Shown here: piece after piece, positions 38,399-46,618 of the stretch
Position numbering within the stretch: position 1 is the stretch's first letter
How the letters are laid out: every line of letters begins with the position of its first letter
NCBI GenBank assembly: GCA_046347015.1
Contig: JAXMHA010000002.1
Location: 124,001-188,000 of the forward strand
Direction of reading: 5' to 3'
Length of the DNA stretch: 64,000 nt
Origin: Dokdonella_A sp046347015
GTDB lineage: Bacteria; Pseudomonadota; Gammaproteobacteria; Xanthomonadales; Rhodanobacteraceae
Translations under genes and position numbers: made by a program
The notes under the pieces: generated by a model
What the model was told of the DNA's origin: nothing
The model's database searches: none
The model's input: only the letters and a program-made list of their open reading frames with translations

Positions 38399-38883
38399 CC
38401 CCTCCCGACACGTCGCCGCGGACAACCCACCGCCGGATACCTCAAATGTCCGGGGGGTTGGCGCAAGGTCATCCGGTTCGATGCGACGCCGCATGGCATG
38501 GCCGGCTGTGCGAGTCGTCGGCCCTTGCGTTCGCAGGATCCGAGTTTTGATGTCGGATTGGAGGGAATGAACCCTCTTGGCCCGACGGTCGCCTGCGTGC
38601 CAGCGGCGAAGCTTCGTGTGTCGTCGGCAGCGCGCATTGGTTGGTCCAGCGGTATCCCAACCTTTCACTCCCCTATTCCTCGCTCAATGCGGCGCACACC
38701 CGGGCATGCCCCACCGGGGAGCCAAGGTCATCTTGCCGTCGCGGCGGAACCAAGGGGGCTCCCGGCGCGTACCGGACCGGAAACGAGAATCGAAACGAGA
38801 ATGCCTGTCCCCAAGTGCAAATACTCAGACGTATCGTATATGCAGGTCGAGCCTGGGTGACTCGATCCACCAAGGGGACTGCC
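38399..38883. other. Intergenic region before the first beta-helix gene
   Basis: About 485 bp with no credible gene; short open frames in all directions have no recognisable features. The last 60 bases are A/T-richer (GACGTATCGTATATGCAGG) and probably hold the promoter of the downstream gene, which has AAGGGGA as ribosome binding site. Confidence 0.5.
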
Positions 38884-40593
38884 ATGAACCAGACACCGTC
38901 TCATCGTCCATTTTCGCTGCGCCAAAGGCCGCTGGCGTTTTGCCTTGCGTGTGCCCTCGGCACCGGAACGGCAACCGGTGCCCTCGCTGCCGATGCAGCA
39001 GGACCGTCGGCCGCCGGCCCGCGGGCTTGGTCCGCCACGTCCCGCCTCCGCGCACCCCGCATCACCGGCCCGGCTGACCTGCCGGCCAGCAGCCCGATCC
39101 GCGCGGCGTGGGAACAATGGCTGGCGCACCCGCCTCCGGCACGGCCGGCGGCGACGATTCCGGTCACCAACTGCAACGACTCCGGTGCCGGCAGCCTTCG
39201 CGATGCGGTGACCAACGCCGTCGACGGCGACACCATTGACATGACCGCGCTGACGTGCAGCACGATCACACTCACGACCGGCGCCCTCCACGCATACCGG
39301 AACGATCTGACCTTGGTCGGCCCCGGGAGCAAATACCTGTCCATCAGCGGCAATGGCGCCTCGCAGATCCTGGGACACATCGGAGACGGAACATTGAATG
39401 TCTCCGGAGTCACGATCGAGGATGGCAGGAAGTACGGGGCACACCCGCGCGGCGGCTGCATCTACTCGGGCGGGGACGTCCGGCTCGATGACGTGGTCAT
39501 GGCCTATTGCTCCGCCGCCGCCAGACCCGGCTACACCTATCCCGCGCTCGGCGGCGCCGTCTATGTGTACGGAGACCTGACGCTCGATCACTTCGCCTTG
39601 ATCGAGCACAGCAGCGCCAGCAGCGCGGATACGAGTGCAAGTGGTGGCGGCGCATTTGTCGTGGGCAATGTCACCCTGCGCCAAAGTTTCATGCTGTATA
39701 ACACCGCCGTCAGTGGCAGCAACTCGACAAACGGAAGAGACGCATACGGTGGCGGCATCTATGCCTTCGGCACCGTGACGCTGACGAACGCCAGCGCCAT
39801 CAGCCATAACGAGGCCACGAGCGAACACGGATACGCAAAGGGCGGTGGTTCCTACTCCAAGGGGGGTTTTTACATCGTCGACGGCACCGTTTCGGACAAC
39901 GCCGTCACGGCCCCTGCGTATGCGCTCGCAGGAGGTGTTTTTGCCCGGGACGACAGTATCATCAGATACAGCACGATCGCCGACAACTATTCCAGCCACA
40001 ATGTCGGCGGAGTCGCGATCGACGTTGCATACGGGTTGTCGATCATCGAGAGCACGATCTCCGGGAACGTCGCGGGAAATGTGATCGGCGGGGTTTTTTC
40101 AGCGGCGCCCACGACGATCGAAAACAGCACGATCGCGTTCAATACGTCGACCCATGACGGCTATGGCGATTACGGATACCATGCGGCGGCGGGAATCGAT
40201 GTCCACGACCAGCCGCTCACGCTGCAGAGCACGATCATCGCGCAGAACACGAACAGCCAATATCCAGGCAATCCCTGGTCCGACCTCGGTGGCCCAAACG
40301 GGACGACGGTGACCGGCGCCAACAACCTGGTGCGGCATTCGTACATCCCCGTCCCCGCGGACACCATCGAGAATACGGATCCGATGTTGCTTCCGCTCGC
40401 CGACAATGGCGGACTCACGGAGACCCACGCACTGAGCGACGTGAGTCCGGCGATCGATGCCGGCAACAAGTACGGGGGGTTTTCGTACGATCAGCGTGGT
40501 GCCCCTTACTGGCGCGTTGTCGGCGCCAACGCCGACATCGGTGCGTTCGAAGGCGTCTCGTCCGACGAGATCTTCGGCAACGGCTTCGACTGA
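38884..40593 (+). CDS. Secreted right-handed beta-helix protein, choice-of-anchor Q type, paralogue 1
   Basis: 569 residues. The leader RQRPLAFCLACALGTGTATG is a short signal peptide shared with the two next genes. A conserved prodomain-like part follows (ITGPADLPASSP, TIPVTNCNDSGAGSLRDA, DGDTIDMTALTCSTITLTTG), resembling the CSLREA-type start of Q-anchor proteins. A long Gly/Ser/Thr-rich parallel beta-helix comes next (GGGIYAFGTVTLTNASAI, YSTIADNYSSHNVGGVAI, NSTIAFNTSTHDG). The C-terminal Q-anchor region is DNGGLTETHALSDVSPAIDAG ... DQRG ... VVGANADIGAFE, and the chain ends DEIFGNGFD. It is probably a cell-surface or extracellular adhesin-like protein. Confidence 0.87.
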   Translation: MNQTPSHRPFSLRQRPLAFCLACALGTGTATGALAADAAGPSAAGPRAWSATSRLRAPRITGPADLPASSPIRAAWEQWLAHPPPARPAATIPVTNCNDSGAGSLRDAVTNAVDGDTIDMTALTCSTITLTTGALHAYRNDLTLVGPGSKYLSISGNGASQILGHIGDGTLNVSGVTIEDGRKYGAHPRGGCIYSGGDVRLDDVVMAYCSAAARPGYTYPALGGAVYVYGDLTLDHFALIEHSSASSADTSASGGGAFVVGNVTLRQSFMLYNTAVSGSNSTNGRDAYGGGIYAFGTVTLTNASAISHNEATSEHGYAKGGGSYSKGGFYIVDGTVSDNAVTAPAYALAGGVFARDDSIIRYSTIADNYSSHNVGGVAIDVAYGLSIIESTISGNVAGNVIGGVFSAAPTTIENSTIAFNTSTHDGYGDYGYHAAAGIDVHDQPLTLQSTIIAQNTNSQYPGNPWSDLGGPNGTTVTGANNLVRHSYIPVPADTIENTDPMLLPLADNGGLTETHALSDVSPAIDAGNKYGGFSYDQRGAPYWRVVGANADIGAFEGVSSDEIFGNGFD

Positions 40594-40777
40594 CGAGCCC
40601 TGGCCCGGCCCCGCCGGACACGATTCGGCGCGGCCGCCCTGACGCATCGCAACATCCCGCCGCACCGCGAAATGCGGTGACGCCGGACCGCACGGGCCGA
40701 CACCCGGGAACCGCCGCGCAATCGCGATGGGCAGCCCCGAACCCACGGCCACGTGACGCGATCGCCCCTGTTTTACG

Positions 40778-40804
40778 TATTCCCACGCCAGCGGGAAACG
40801 CGGG
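40778..40804. repeat. Degenerate short palindromic repeat, ATTCCC type
   Basis: GTATTCCCACGCCAGCGGGA followed by AACGCGGG is a third degenerate copy of the small palindrome seen at 4263 and 15998. It lies in the 398-bp gap between paralogues 1 and 2; the rest of that gap holds only the promoter and leader of paralogue 2 (GCTTATCATTGGTGTACTCC region). Confidence 0.45.
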
Positions 40805-40991
40805 CTAGCGCCGAGCCGGCCGTTCGCTGTCGCGTCGCCCGGAAGCGCCCGACCTGACGCCAGCGTTCGGCCGGCAACGGGCGAGGCGGGAGCAGCCATT
40901 GGAAACGAGAACTGGTGCTTATCATTGGTGTACTCCTGCGTTATCGTGTCTCCGGGCCGGAAGGCCCGAACGCCACCCAAGGGGAATCGAA

Positions 40992-42692
40992 ATGAACGGA
41001 AGACCATCGCGCCAAACTTTCGCGTTGCGCCAGCGACCGCTGGCGCTCTGCCTCGCCTGCGCGCTAGGCATTGGTACGACGAGCAGTGTCTCTGCGGCCA
41101 ATTCCGGGAGTCCAAACTCGGCCAACGATTTCGCCCGGCCGCTGGCACCACGCATCCGCGCACCGCGCATCACCGGCCCAGCCGACCTTCCCGCCGAAAG
41201 TCCGTTGCGCGAAGCGTGGGAGCAGCGGCTGGCCAATCCGCCGCCGCCACGTCCGGCGGCGACGATTCCGGTCACCAACTGCAACGATTCCGGTGCCGGC
41301 AGTCTGCGCGATGCGATGTCTGCGGCCGTTGACGGCGACACGATCGACATGACGGCACTGACCTGCAGCACGATCACGCTGACGACGGGTGGCCTCGGCA
41401 CCGGCGTGAGCAACCTTTCGATTGATGGCCCCGGAAGCAAGTACCTCGCGATCGACGCCAACAATGCGAGTGGAGCCCTCTATCACAGCGGGACCGGGAC
41501 CTTGAACATCTCTGGCGTCACGATCGAGAACGGCGCCAAGTACAACAACTCCCCACGCGGCGGCTGCATCTTCTCGCTTGGCAACGTCGCACTCAACGGC
41601 GTCATCGTACAAGACTGCTCCGTAACGACTCACCCGGGCTATACCTATCCGGCGCTCGGCGGCGGCATCTACGCCACTGGCAACGTATACCTGGACAATG
41701 ACAGCATTGTCACGGGCAGTGACGCCTTAAGCTCAGACGCCGGCGCTTACGGCGGCGGCATCTTTGCGGGTGGCCAGGTCGGCCTCAGCTACAGCGTCGT
41801 CTCCCACAACACGGCGCAGAGCGTAGGCCCCTCCTTTGGTGCTCTTGGTGGTGGCGTTTACTCCGGAACTTCCACGGTGCTGACCGGGGCTTCGGTCGAA
41901 TACAACGGCGCTTACGGAAAGTACTCGTCCACATTCGCGGATGGTGGAGGGATTTACTCGAAGACTGCCTTGACCAGTATATACGGCAACGTTTCCGGGA
42001 ATACCGTTTATTCCGATGGAAACCTTGCTGTCGGAGGTGGCGCCTTTGTGGCTAGCGGTGGCGGCACCATCAAGTACAGCACGATTGCCGACAACGAATC
42101 CAACCACAACATAGGCGGTATCGTCATGGTTGGGTCCTCTGGCACGCTGAACATCTTCAACAGCACGATCTCCGGAAACAAGGCGGCCAACGCAGTCGGT
42201 GGTCTTTACACCGGAATGGCCACGAACGTCTACAACAGCACGATCGCGTTCAACTATGAAGGCAGCACCGGCTCGTACAGCTATGTGTCCAGCGCCGGCC
42301 TCAGCGCCTACAACGCCCCAGTCGCATTGCAGAGTTCGATCCTCGCCGGCAATTACGCGCAATCCGCCGGAAAGTACATCGACCTCAGCGGCAGTTCGGG
42401 AACGACCGTGTCAGGCGCCAACAACCTGGTCGTCGGTACCCTGATCGCCGTTCCCGGAGACACGATCCTGCAGACCGACCCGCAGTTGTTGCCGCTTGCC
42501 TACAACGGCGGACCGACCAGAACGCACGCGTTGGGTCCGTTCAGCCCGGCGCTCGATGCCGGCAACAACACTAACGGGTTCAACTACGACCAGCGCGGCG
42601 ACGGCTTTCCGCGCGTCGTTGGCGCCAACGCCGACATCGGTGCATTCGAAGGTGTGTCGCCCGACGTCATCTTCGCCAACGGCTTCGACTGA
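40992..42692 (+). CDS. Secreted beta-helix protein, choice-of-anchor Q type, paralogue 2
   Basis: 566 residues with the same layout as paralogue 1: leader RQRPLALCLACALGIGTTSS, the TIPVTNCNDSGAGSLRDA segment, a beta-helix with repeats such as GGGIYATGNVYLDNDSIVTG and GGGIYSKTALTSIYGNVSGN, the Q-anchor end (NGGPTRTHALGPFSPALDAG, VVGANADIGAFEG) and the terminal DVIFANGFD. The ATG at 40992 has GGGGAA upstream. The ends are nearly identical to paralogue 1 while the helix core is diverged, as expected after tandem duplication. A terminator hairpin follows at 42762. Confidence 0.87.
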   Translation: MNGRPSRQTFALRQRPLALCLACALGIGTTSSVSAANSGSPNSANDFARPLAPRIRAPRITGPADLPAESPLREAWEQRLANPPPPRPAATIPVTNCNDSGAGSLRDAMSAAVDGDTIDMTALTCSTITLTTGGLGTGVSNLSIDGPGSKYLAIDANNASGALYHSGTGTLNISGVTIENGAKYNNSPRGGCIFSLGNVALNGVIVQDCSVTTHPGYTYPALGGGIYATGNVYLDNDSIVTGSDALSSDAGAYGGGIFAGGQVGLSYSVVSHNTAQSVGPSFGALGGGVYSGTSTVLTGASVEYNGAYGKYSSTFADGGGIYSKTALTSIYGNVSGNTVYSDGNLAVGGGAFVASGGGTIKYSTIADNESNHNIGGIVMVGSSGTLNIFNSTISGNKAANAVGGLYTGMATNVYNSTIAFNYEGSTGSYSYVSSAGLSAYNAPVALQSSILAGNYAQSAGKYIDLSGSSGTTVSGANNLVVGTLIAVPGDTILQTDPQLLPLAYNGGPTRTHALGPFSPALDAGNNTNGFNYDQRGDGFPRVVGANADIGAFEGVSPDVIFANGFD

Positions 42693-42761
42693 CAGGGTCG
42701 CGCCAGTGACCGGCGGCAAACCGCCGCCGGTCACGGGCGTCGCAATTCTGGCGATTCCCCC

Positions 42762-42798
42762 GCCGGTCCGGATCCCAAGTCCGGGCCGGCTTTCTTTT
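42762..42798 (+). terminator. Rho-independent terminator after paralogue 2
   Basis: An 11-bp stem (GCCGGTCCGGA with TCCGGGCCGGC, one G-T pair) and a 7-base loop are followed by TTTCTTTT. Confidence 0.8.
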
Positions 42799-42995
42799 GT
42801 GGACGGCGCCCAGGGGCGGATGCCGCCGCTGGCGATTCGTGGCCGCATGAAGCACCGGAACCCCTCAGGTTCCGCCCCGCGCAATTTCTTCGGCGCCAGC
42901 ACCCGCTCGGGCACCACGCTGACGCGAGGGCCTCGACACAAGCGGAACGCCGATTCCCCCGGCACCGCGCATTCCAAGGCGGCGCAGCGGAGCCG

Positions 42996-43038
42996 TTGAT
43001 AAATATCACCTATTTAACATCATTGATACATATACTAT
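42996..43038 (+). promoter_or_regulatory. AT-rich promoter region of paralogue 3
   Basis: A sharply A/T-rich stretch (TTGATAAATATCACC ... TTGATACATATACT) stands out from the GC-rich surroundings about 45-90 bases before the start of paralogue 3. TATACT is a plausible -10. The repeated TTGATA could be a regulator site or part of -35; I cannot decide. Confidence 0.5.
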
Positions 43039-43081
43039 CGGCGGAAGAGTGATCTCCGTCCGACCCGATAGAGGGAGTGCC

Positions 43082-44569
43082 ATGAACACGCAACCATCCC
43101 GCTGCACGTTCGCCTTGCGCCAGCGCCCGCTGGCACTGTGCCTCGCCTGCGCCCTCGGCATCGGTACGGCCGGAAGCACCACGGCTACCGACCGCGCTGC
43201 CGCCGGCGCGAGCGCCGTTCCGCCATTGTCGCCGCGCCAGCGCATCACCGGCCCGGCCGACCTGCCCGTCGGCAGCATCCGCCGCGTCGCGTGGGAGGCG
43301 CTGCTGGCCAACGCACCACCACCGCGCCCGGCGGCGACGATACCGGTCACCAACTGCAACGACTCCGGTGCCGGCAGCCTGCGTGATGCGATGGCGGTGG
43401 CCGTCGATGGCGACACCATCGACATGACCATGCTGTCATGCAGCACGATCACGCTGACCACCGGCGCTTTGAGCACGGTCGCGACCAACCTGACGCTGGA
43501 TGGTCCCAAGTACGGCATCGAGATCGATGCCTACGGTAACTCGTCAAACATCATTCACGCCGGTTCCGGAACCCTGTACCTGAACAGGATCGGAGTCACC
43601 AACGGCTATTACTACGGCTCGGCCGCGGTTGGCGGATGCATCCTTTCCTTTGGAAGCGTGTCGCTGTCCTATTCATCCGTGACGGACTGCACCGCCAAGT
43701 ACGCGGCTTCCTCCTCAACGGTCAAGGGTGGCGGCGTTTATGCCAAGTACGACGTCGCGCTTGACCACAGCGTCGTTTCCGACAGCGGCGCCGTCAACGT
43801 GGCCAGTACATACGGTTACGCTGTGGGAGGTGGCATCTACGCAGGCGGCAGCTTCTACAGCCGCTACAGTTCCGTCCTGGATAACCGCGCGTATTCCTCA
43901 ACGGGTTATGCCTGGGGAGGCGGCGTCTGGTCGAGTGGCGTAGGCATCAAATACAGCACTTTGGCCGGGAACTACGCCAGCCGCAATATCGGCGCATTGG
44001 TGATTGACGCCCCAAGTTCGGCTCTGAACACCATCGCCAACAGCACGATTTCCGGCAACTCGGCCGGCAACGCCATCGGTGGCGTCTTTTCGGCGGTTCC
44101 GCTGATCGTCACCAACAGCACCATCGCGTTCAACGACCAAGGCAACACCGGCAGCTATGGCTATTCAACCGGCGCGGGCCTGACCCTAGCTGGTGGAGCC
44201 GCAACACTCTCGCTGACGAGTTCGATCATCGCCGGCAACTACGATGCGGCTTCCGGGAAGTACCTGGACCTCGGGGCCGACCCGAGCGTCGTCGTGTCGG
44301 GTTCCAACAACTTGCTCACCGGTTCGCTGATCCCGGTGCCCGCAGACACGATTTACGCGGATCCGCAACTGGCCCCGCTTGCAGACAACGGTGGCCTGAC
44401 CATGACCCATGCGTTGGGATCGTCGAGCCCGGCGCTCCACACCGGAACCAGCAGCAAGTACTACGACCAACGCGGCCCGGGCTACCCGCGCGTCGTCGGC
44501 GCCAATGCCGACATCGGAGCGTTCGAGCTCAACGTCAACGACATCATCTTCGCCGACGGCTTCGACTGA
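43082..44569 (+). CDS. Secreted beta-helix protein, choice-of-anchor Q type, paralogue 3
   Basis: 495 residues, the shortest of the three because the beta-helix has fewer turns. It has the leader RQRPLALCLACALGIGTAGS, TIPVTNCNDSGAGSLRDA, helix repeats such as GGGVYAKYDVALDHSVVSDS and GGGIYAGGSFYSRYSSVLDN (rich in Ser/Tyr), the Q-anchor end (DNGGLTMTHALGSSSPALHTG, VVGANADIGAFE) and the terminal NDIIFADGFD. GAGGGAG precedes the ATG. It has its own AT-rich promoter, so the three genes need not be one transcript. Confidence 0.87.
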   Translation: MNTQPSRCTFALRQRPLALCLACALGIGTAGSTTATDRAAAGASAVPPLSPRQRITGPADLPVGSIRRVAWEALLANAPPPRPAATIPVTNCNDSGAGSLRDAMAVAVDGDTIDMTMLSCSTITLTTGALSTVATNLTLDGPKYGIEIDAYGNSSNIIHAGSGTLYLNRIGVTNGYYYGSAAVGGCILSFGSVSLSYSSVTDCTAKYAASSSTVKGGGVYAKYDVALDHSVVSDSGAVNVASTYGYAVGGGIYAGGSFYSRYSSVLDNRAYSSTGYAWGGGVWSSGVGIKYSTLAGNYASRNIGALVIDAPSSALNTIANSTISGNSAGNAIGGVFSAVPLIVTNSTIAFNDQGNTGSYGYSTGAGLTLAGGAATLSLTSSIIAGNYDAASGKYLDLGADPSVVVSGSNNLLTGSLIPVPADTIYADPQLAPLADNGGLTMTHALGSSSPALHTGTSSKYYDQRGPGYPRVVGANADIGAFELNVNDIIFADGFD

Positions 44570-44656
44570 CGATCTCGCACTGGCATCCGGCGGCGCCTTG
44601 TGGCCAGCCACAGGCATGGTCAGCCACGGGCGCTGCCATCCAGACGATTCCCCCTC

Positions 44657-44685
44657 CCCGGTCCGGGCTTGAAGTCCGGGCCGGG
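44657..44685 (+). terminator. Hairpin after paralogue 3
   Basis: CCCGGTCCGGGC pairs with GTCCGGGCCGGG across a short loop, nearly the same stem as the terminator after paralogue 2. No T tract follows, so termination is less certain. Confidence 0.5.
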
Positions 44686-44788
44686 TTCAGGCCGCACACC
44701 GAATGGGCGGGCGCGTCCTGCCAGCATCATCACGCCATTGGGTCGCGCGAAACGGTATGCTTCACCGACCTCGGCGGAGCTGGCGGCC

Positions 44789-46030
44789 ATGACATCCGAC
44801 GACGCGCCAAAGAACGGCACGGGCAACAATGGGGAAGCGCCACCTGCCGCGGCTCCCTCGACGGGCAACGCCGGCGCGACTCCGGCGGCGCAAATGACGC
44901 CCGCCGAGCAGGCCGCGAAGATTGCCGAGGTGCTCGGCAGCGCGCACACGACGAACTTCCCGGATTTGCTGCGCAAGCTCGGCGGCTGCCTCGTCGTCAG
45001 CACCTACCAGGCCGGCAAGCTGGTGATCCTGCGGCCCGACGGCAATGCGATCAACACGCACTTCCGCAACTTCCAGCGGCCGATGGGCATGGCTGCGGAC
45101 GGCGAGCGGATGGCGCTCGGCGCGCACATCGAGATCGTCGAGTTCCGCAACCTGCCGGCGGTCGCGAAGAGCCTGCAGAACCCGCCACGCCACGATGCGG
45201 TCTACCTCGCCCGCCGCGGCCACATCACCGGCGCGATCGACATCCACGAAATGGCGTGGGACCGGTTCGGCGACCTGTGGTTCGTCAACACGCTGTTCTC
45301 GTGCCTGTGCACGCTCGACACGAAATCGAGTTTCGTACCGCGCTGGCGACCACGCTTCGTCAGCCACTACGCACCGGAGGACCGTTGCCACCTGAACGGC
45401 CTCGGCATGCGCGACGGCAAGCCGCGCTACCTGACTTCGCTCGGCGAATCCAACGAACCGCAGGGCTGGCGCGCGAACAAGCGCGACGGCGGGCTGCTGT
45501 TCGACATGGCGCAGGACCGCATCATCGCGCGCGGGCTGTCGATGCCACACTCGCCACGCTGGTACGACAACCGGCTGTGGGTGCTGGAATCCGGCCGCGG
45601 CGCCCTGGTCACGATCGACCCGTCGAGTGGCGCGAAAACCGACGTCGGCCGCGTGCCGGGGTTCGCGCGCGGGCTCGACTTCCTCGGCCCGGTCGCTTTC
45701 ATCGGCCTGTCGCAACTGCGCGAGACGAACGCGTTCACCGACATCCCGATCACCGAAGAGAACGCCGATCGCCAGAGCGGCGTGTGGGCGGTCAACATCA
45801 ACACCGGCAAGACAATTGCGCTGCTGAAGTTCACCGGCGGCGTGCAGGAGATTTTCGCGGTGCAGGCGATCCGCGGCATCCTGTTCCCGGAAATCATCCA
45901 GGAAGGCGAGCACCTCGCGCGCTCGTACGCACTGCCCGACGAGGCGCTGCGCGAGGTCGGCTTCACGCCGCCGAAGAAGCCCGAAATTCCGCCCGAAATG
46001 GCGGAGCCCGCTTACGGACACCCGGAGTGA
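44789..46030 (+). CDS. TIGR03032 family protein
   Basis: 413 residues of the uncharacterised TIGR03032 family, a propeller-like fold. Diagnostic segments: FPDLLRKLGGCLVVSTYQAG, GDLWFVNTLFSCLC, LSMPHSPRWYDNRLWVLESG and GFARGLDFLGPVAFIGLSQL. The first ~40 residues are low-complexity Ala/Pro/Gly. There is no signal peptide, so it is probably cytoplasmic. The stop is 5 bases before the next gene, which suggests that the two act together. Confidence 0.88.
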   Translation: MTSDDAPKNGTGNNGEAPPAAAPSTGNAGATPAAQMTPAEQAAKIAEVLGSAHTTNFPDLLRKLGGCLVVSTYQAGKLVILRPDGNAINTHFRNFQRPMGMAADGERMALGAHIEIVEFRNLPAVAKSLQNPPRHDAVYLARRGHITGAIDIHEMAWDRFGDLWFVNTLFSCLCTLDTKSSFVPRWRPRFVSHYAPEDRCHLNGLGMRDGKPRYLTSLGESNEPQGWRANKRDGGLLFDMAQDRIIARGLSMPHSPRWYDNRLWVLESGRGALVTIDPSSGAKTDVGRVPGFARGLDFLGPVAFIGLSQLRETNAFTDIPITEENADRQSGVWAVNINTGKTIALLKFTGGVQEIFAVQAIRGILFPEIIQEGEHLARSYALPDEALREVGFTPPKKPEIPPEMAEPAYGHPE

Positions 46031-46035
46031 CGACG

Positions 46036-46548
46036 ATGGACAAGCCGACCAACGGCGAGGCGAAATCGCGATTCTCGTTCATCACCGACTGGCAGGCGAT
46101 GACGCCGGCATCGAACGAAGCCATCCGCGAGTTCTGGACCTCCGAAAGTGCGATCCCGAACCGTCAGCAAATGGATGCCCGGCTGCCGCAGGTCGTCATG
46201 CACGCCCTCGATGGTGATCGCGTGGCCGCTGTCTGCACGGCGGTGCAGGTCACGCCGCCAGTGATCCAGCAGCCGATGTACTTCTTCCGCATTTTCATCG
46301 GCAAGGCTTGGCGCTCGACGCGGCTGTTCAAGTTGCTGGGGCTGCGCGCGCGCGACGTGCTCGAGGAATACGCCAGCACGCACGGCTGGCCGTGCATCGG
46401 CATCCTGCTCGAACTCGAGAACCAGCGTTTCAAGGAAAAGGGCCGCATGGCGGTGTGGCCGAACACCGGTTTCACGTACGTCGGCAAGAGCGGCCGTGGA
46501 CTCGAAGTGCGGGTCTACTATTTCCACGGCGCACGGCTGAAATCCTGA
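46036..46548 (+). CDS. Hypothetical protein paired with TIGR03032
   Basis: 170 residues, no signal or membrane segment. Visible features are QVVMHALDGDRVAAVCTAVQ, PMYFFRIFIGKAWRSTRLFK and WPCIGILLELENQRFKEKGR ending in a short polar tail. The alternation of strands and a GILLELENQRF segment recalls GNAT-type acyltransferases, but the acetyl-CoA motif (Q/RxxGxG/A) is not clear, so I do not assign it. It is tightly linked to the upstream gene. Confidence 0.75.
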   Translation: MDKPTNGEAKSRFSFITDWQAMTPASNEAIREFWTSESAIPNRQQMDARLPQVVMHALDGDRVAAVCTAVQVTPPVIQQPMYFFRIFIGKAWRSTRLFKLLGLRARDVLEEYASTHGWPCIGILLELENQRFKEKGRMAVWPNTGFTYVGKSGRGLEVRVYYFHGARLKS

Positions 46549-46618
46549 GGATACGTCACGTTCCCGGCCCAAGGCCGCCTGCGTCCCGGGCGGCCTGCCG
46601 TTAGAATCGTGCGCGGCC

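Noticed and set aside
38399..38883. Short open frames (about 60-120 codons) in the intergenic region before the beta-helix cluster
   Set aside because: No ribosome binding site, no family features and competing frames on both strands; they look like chance openings in GC-rich DNA.
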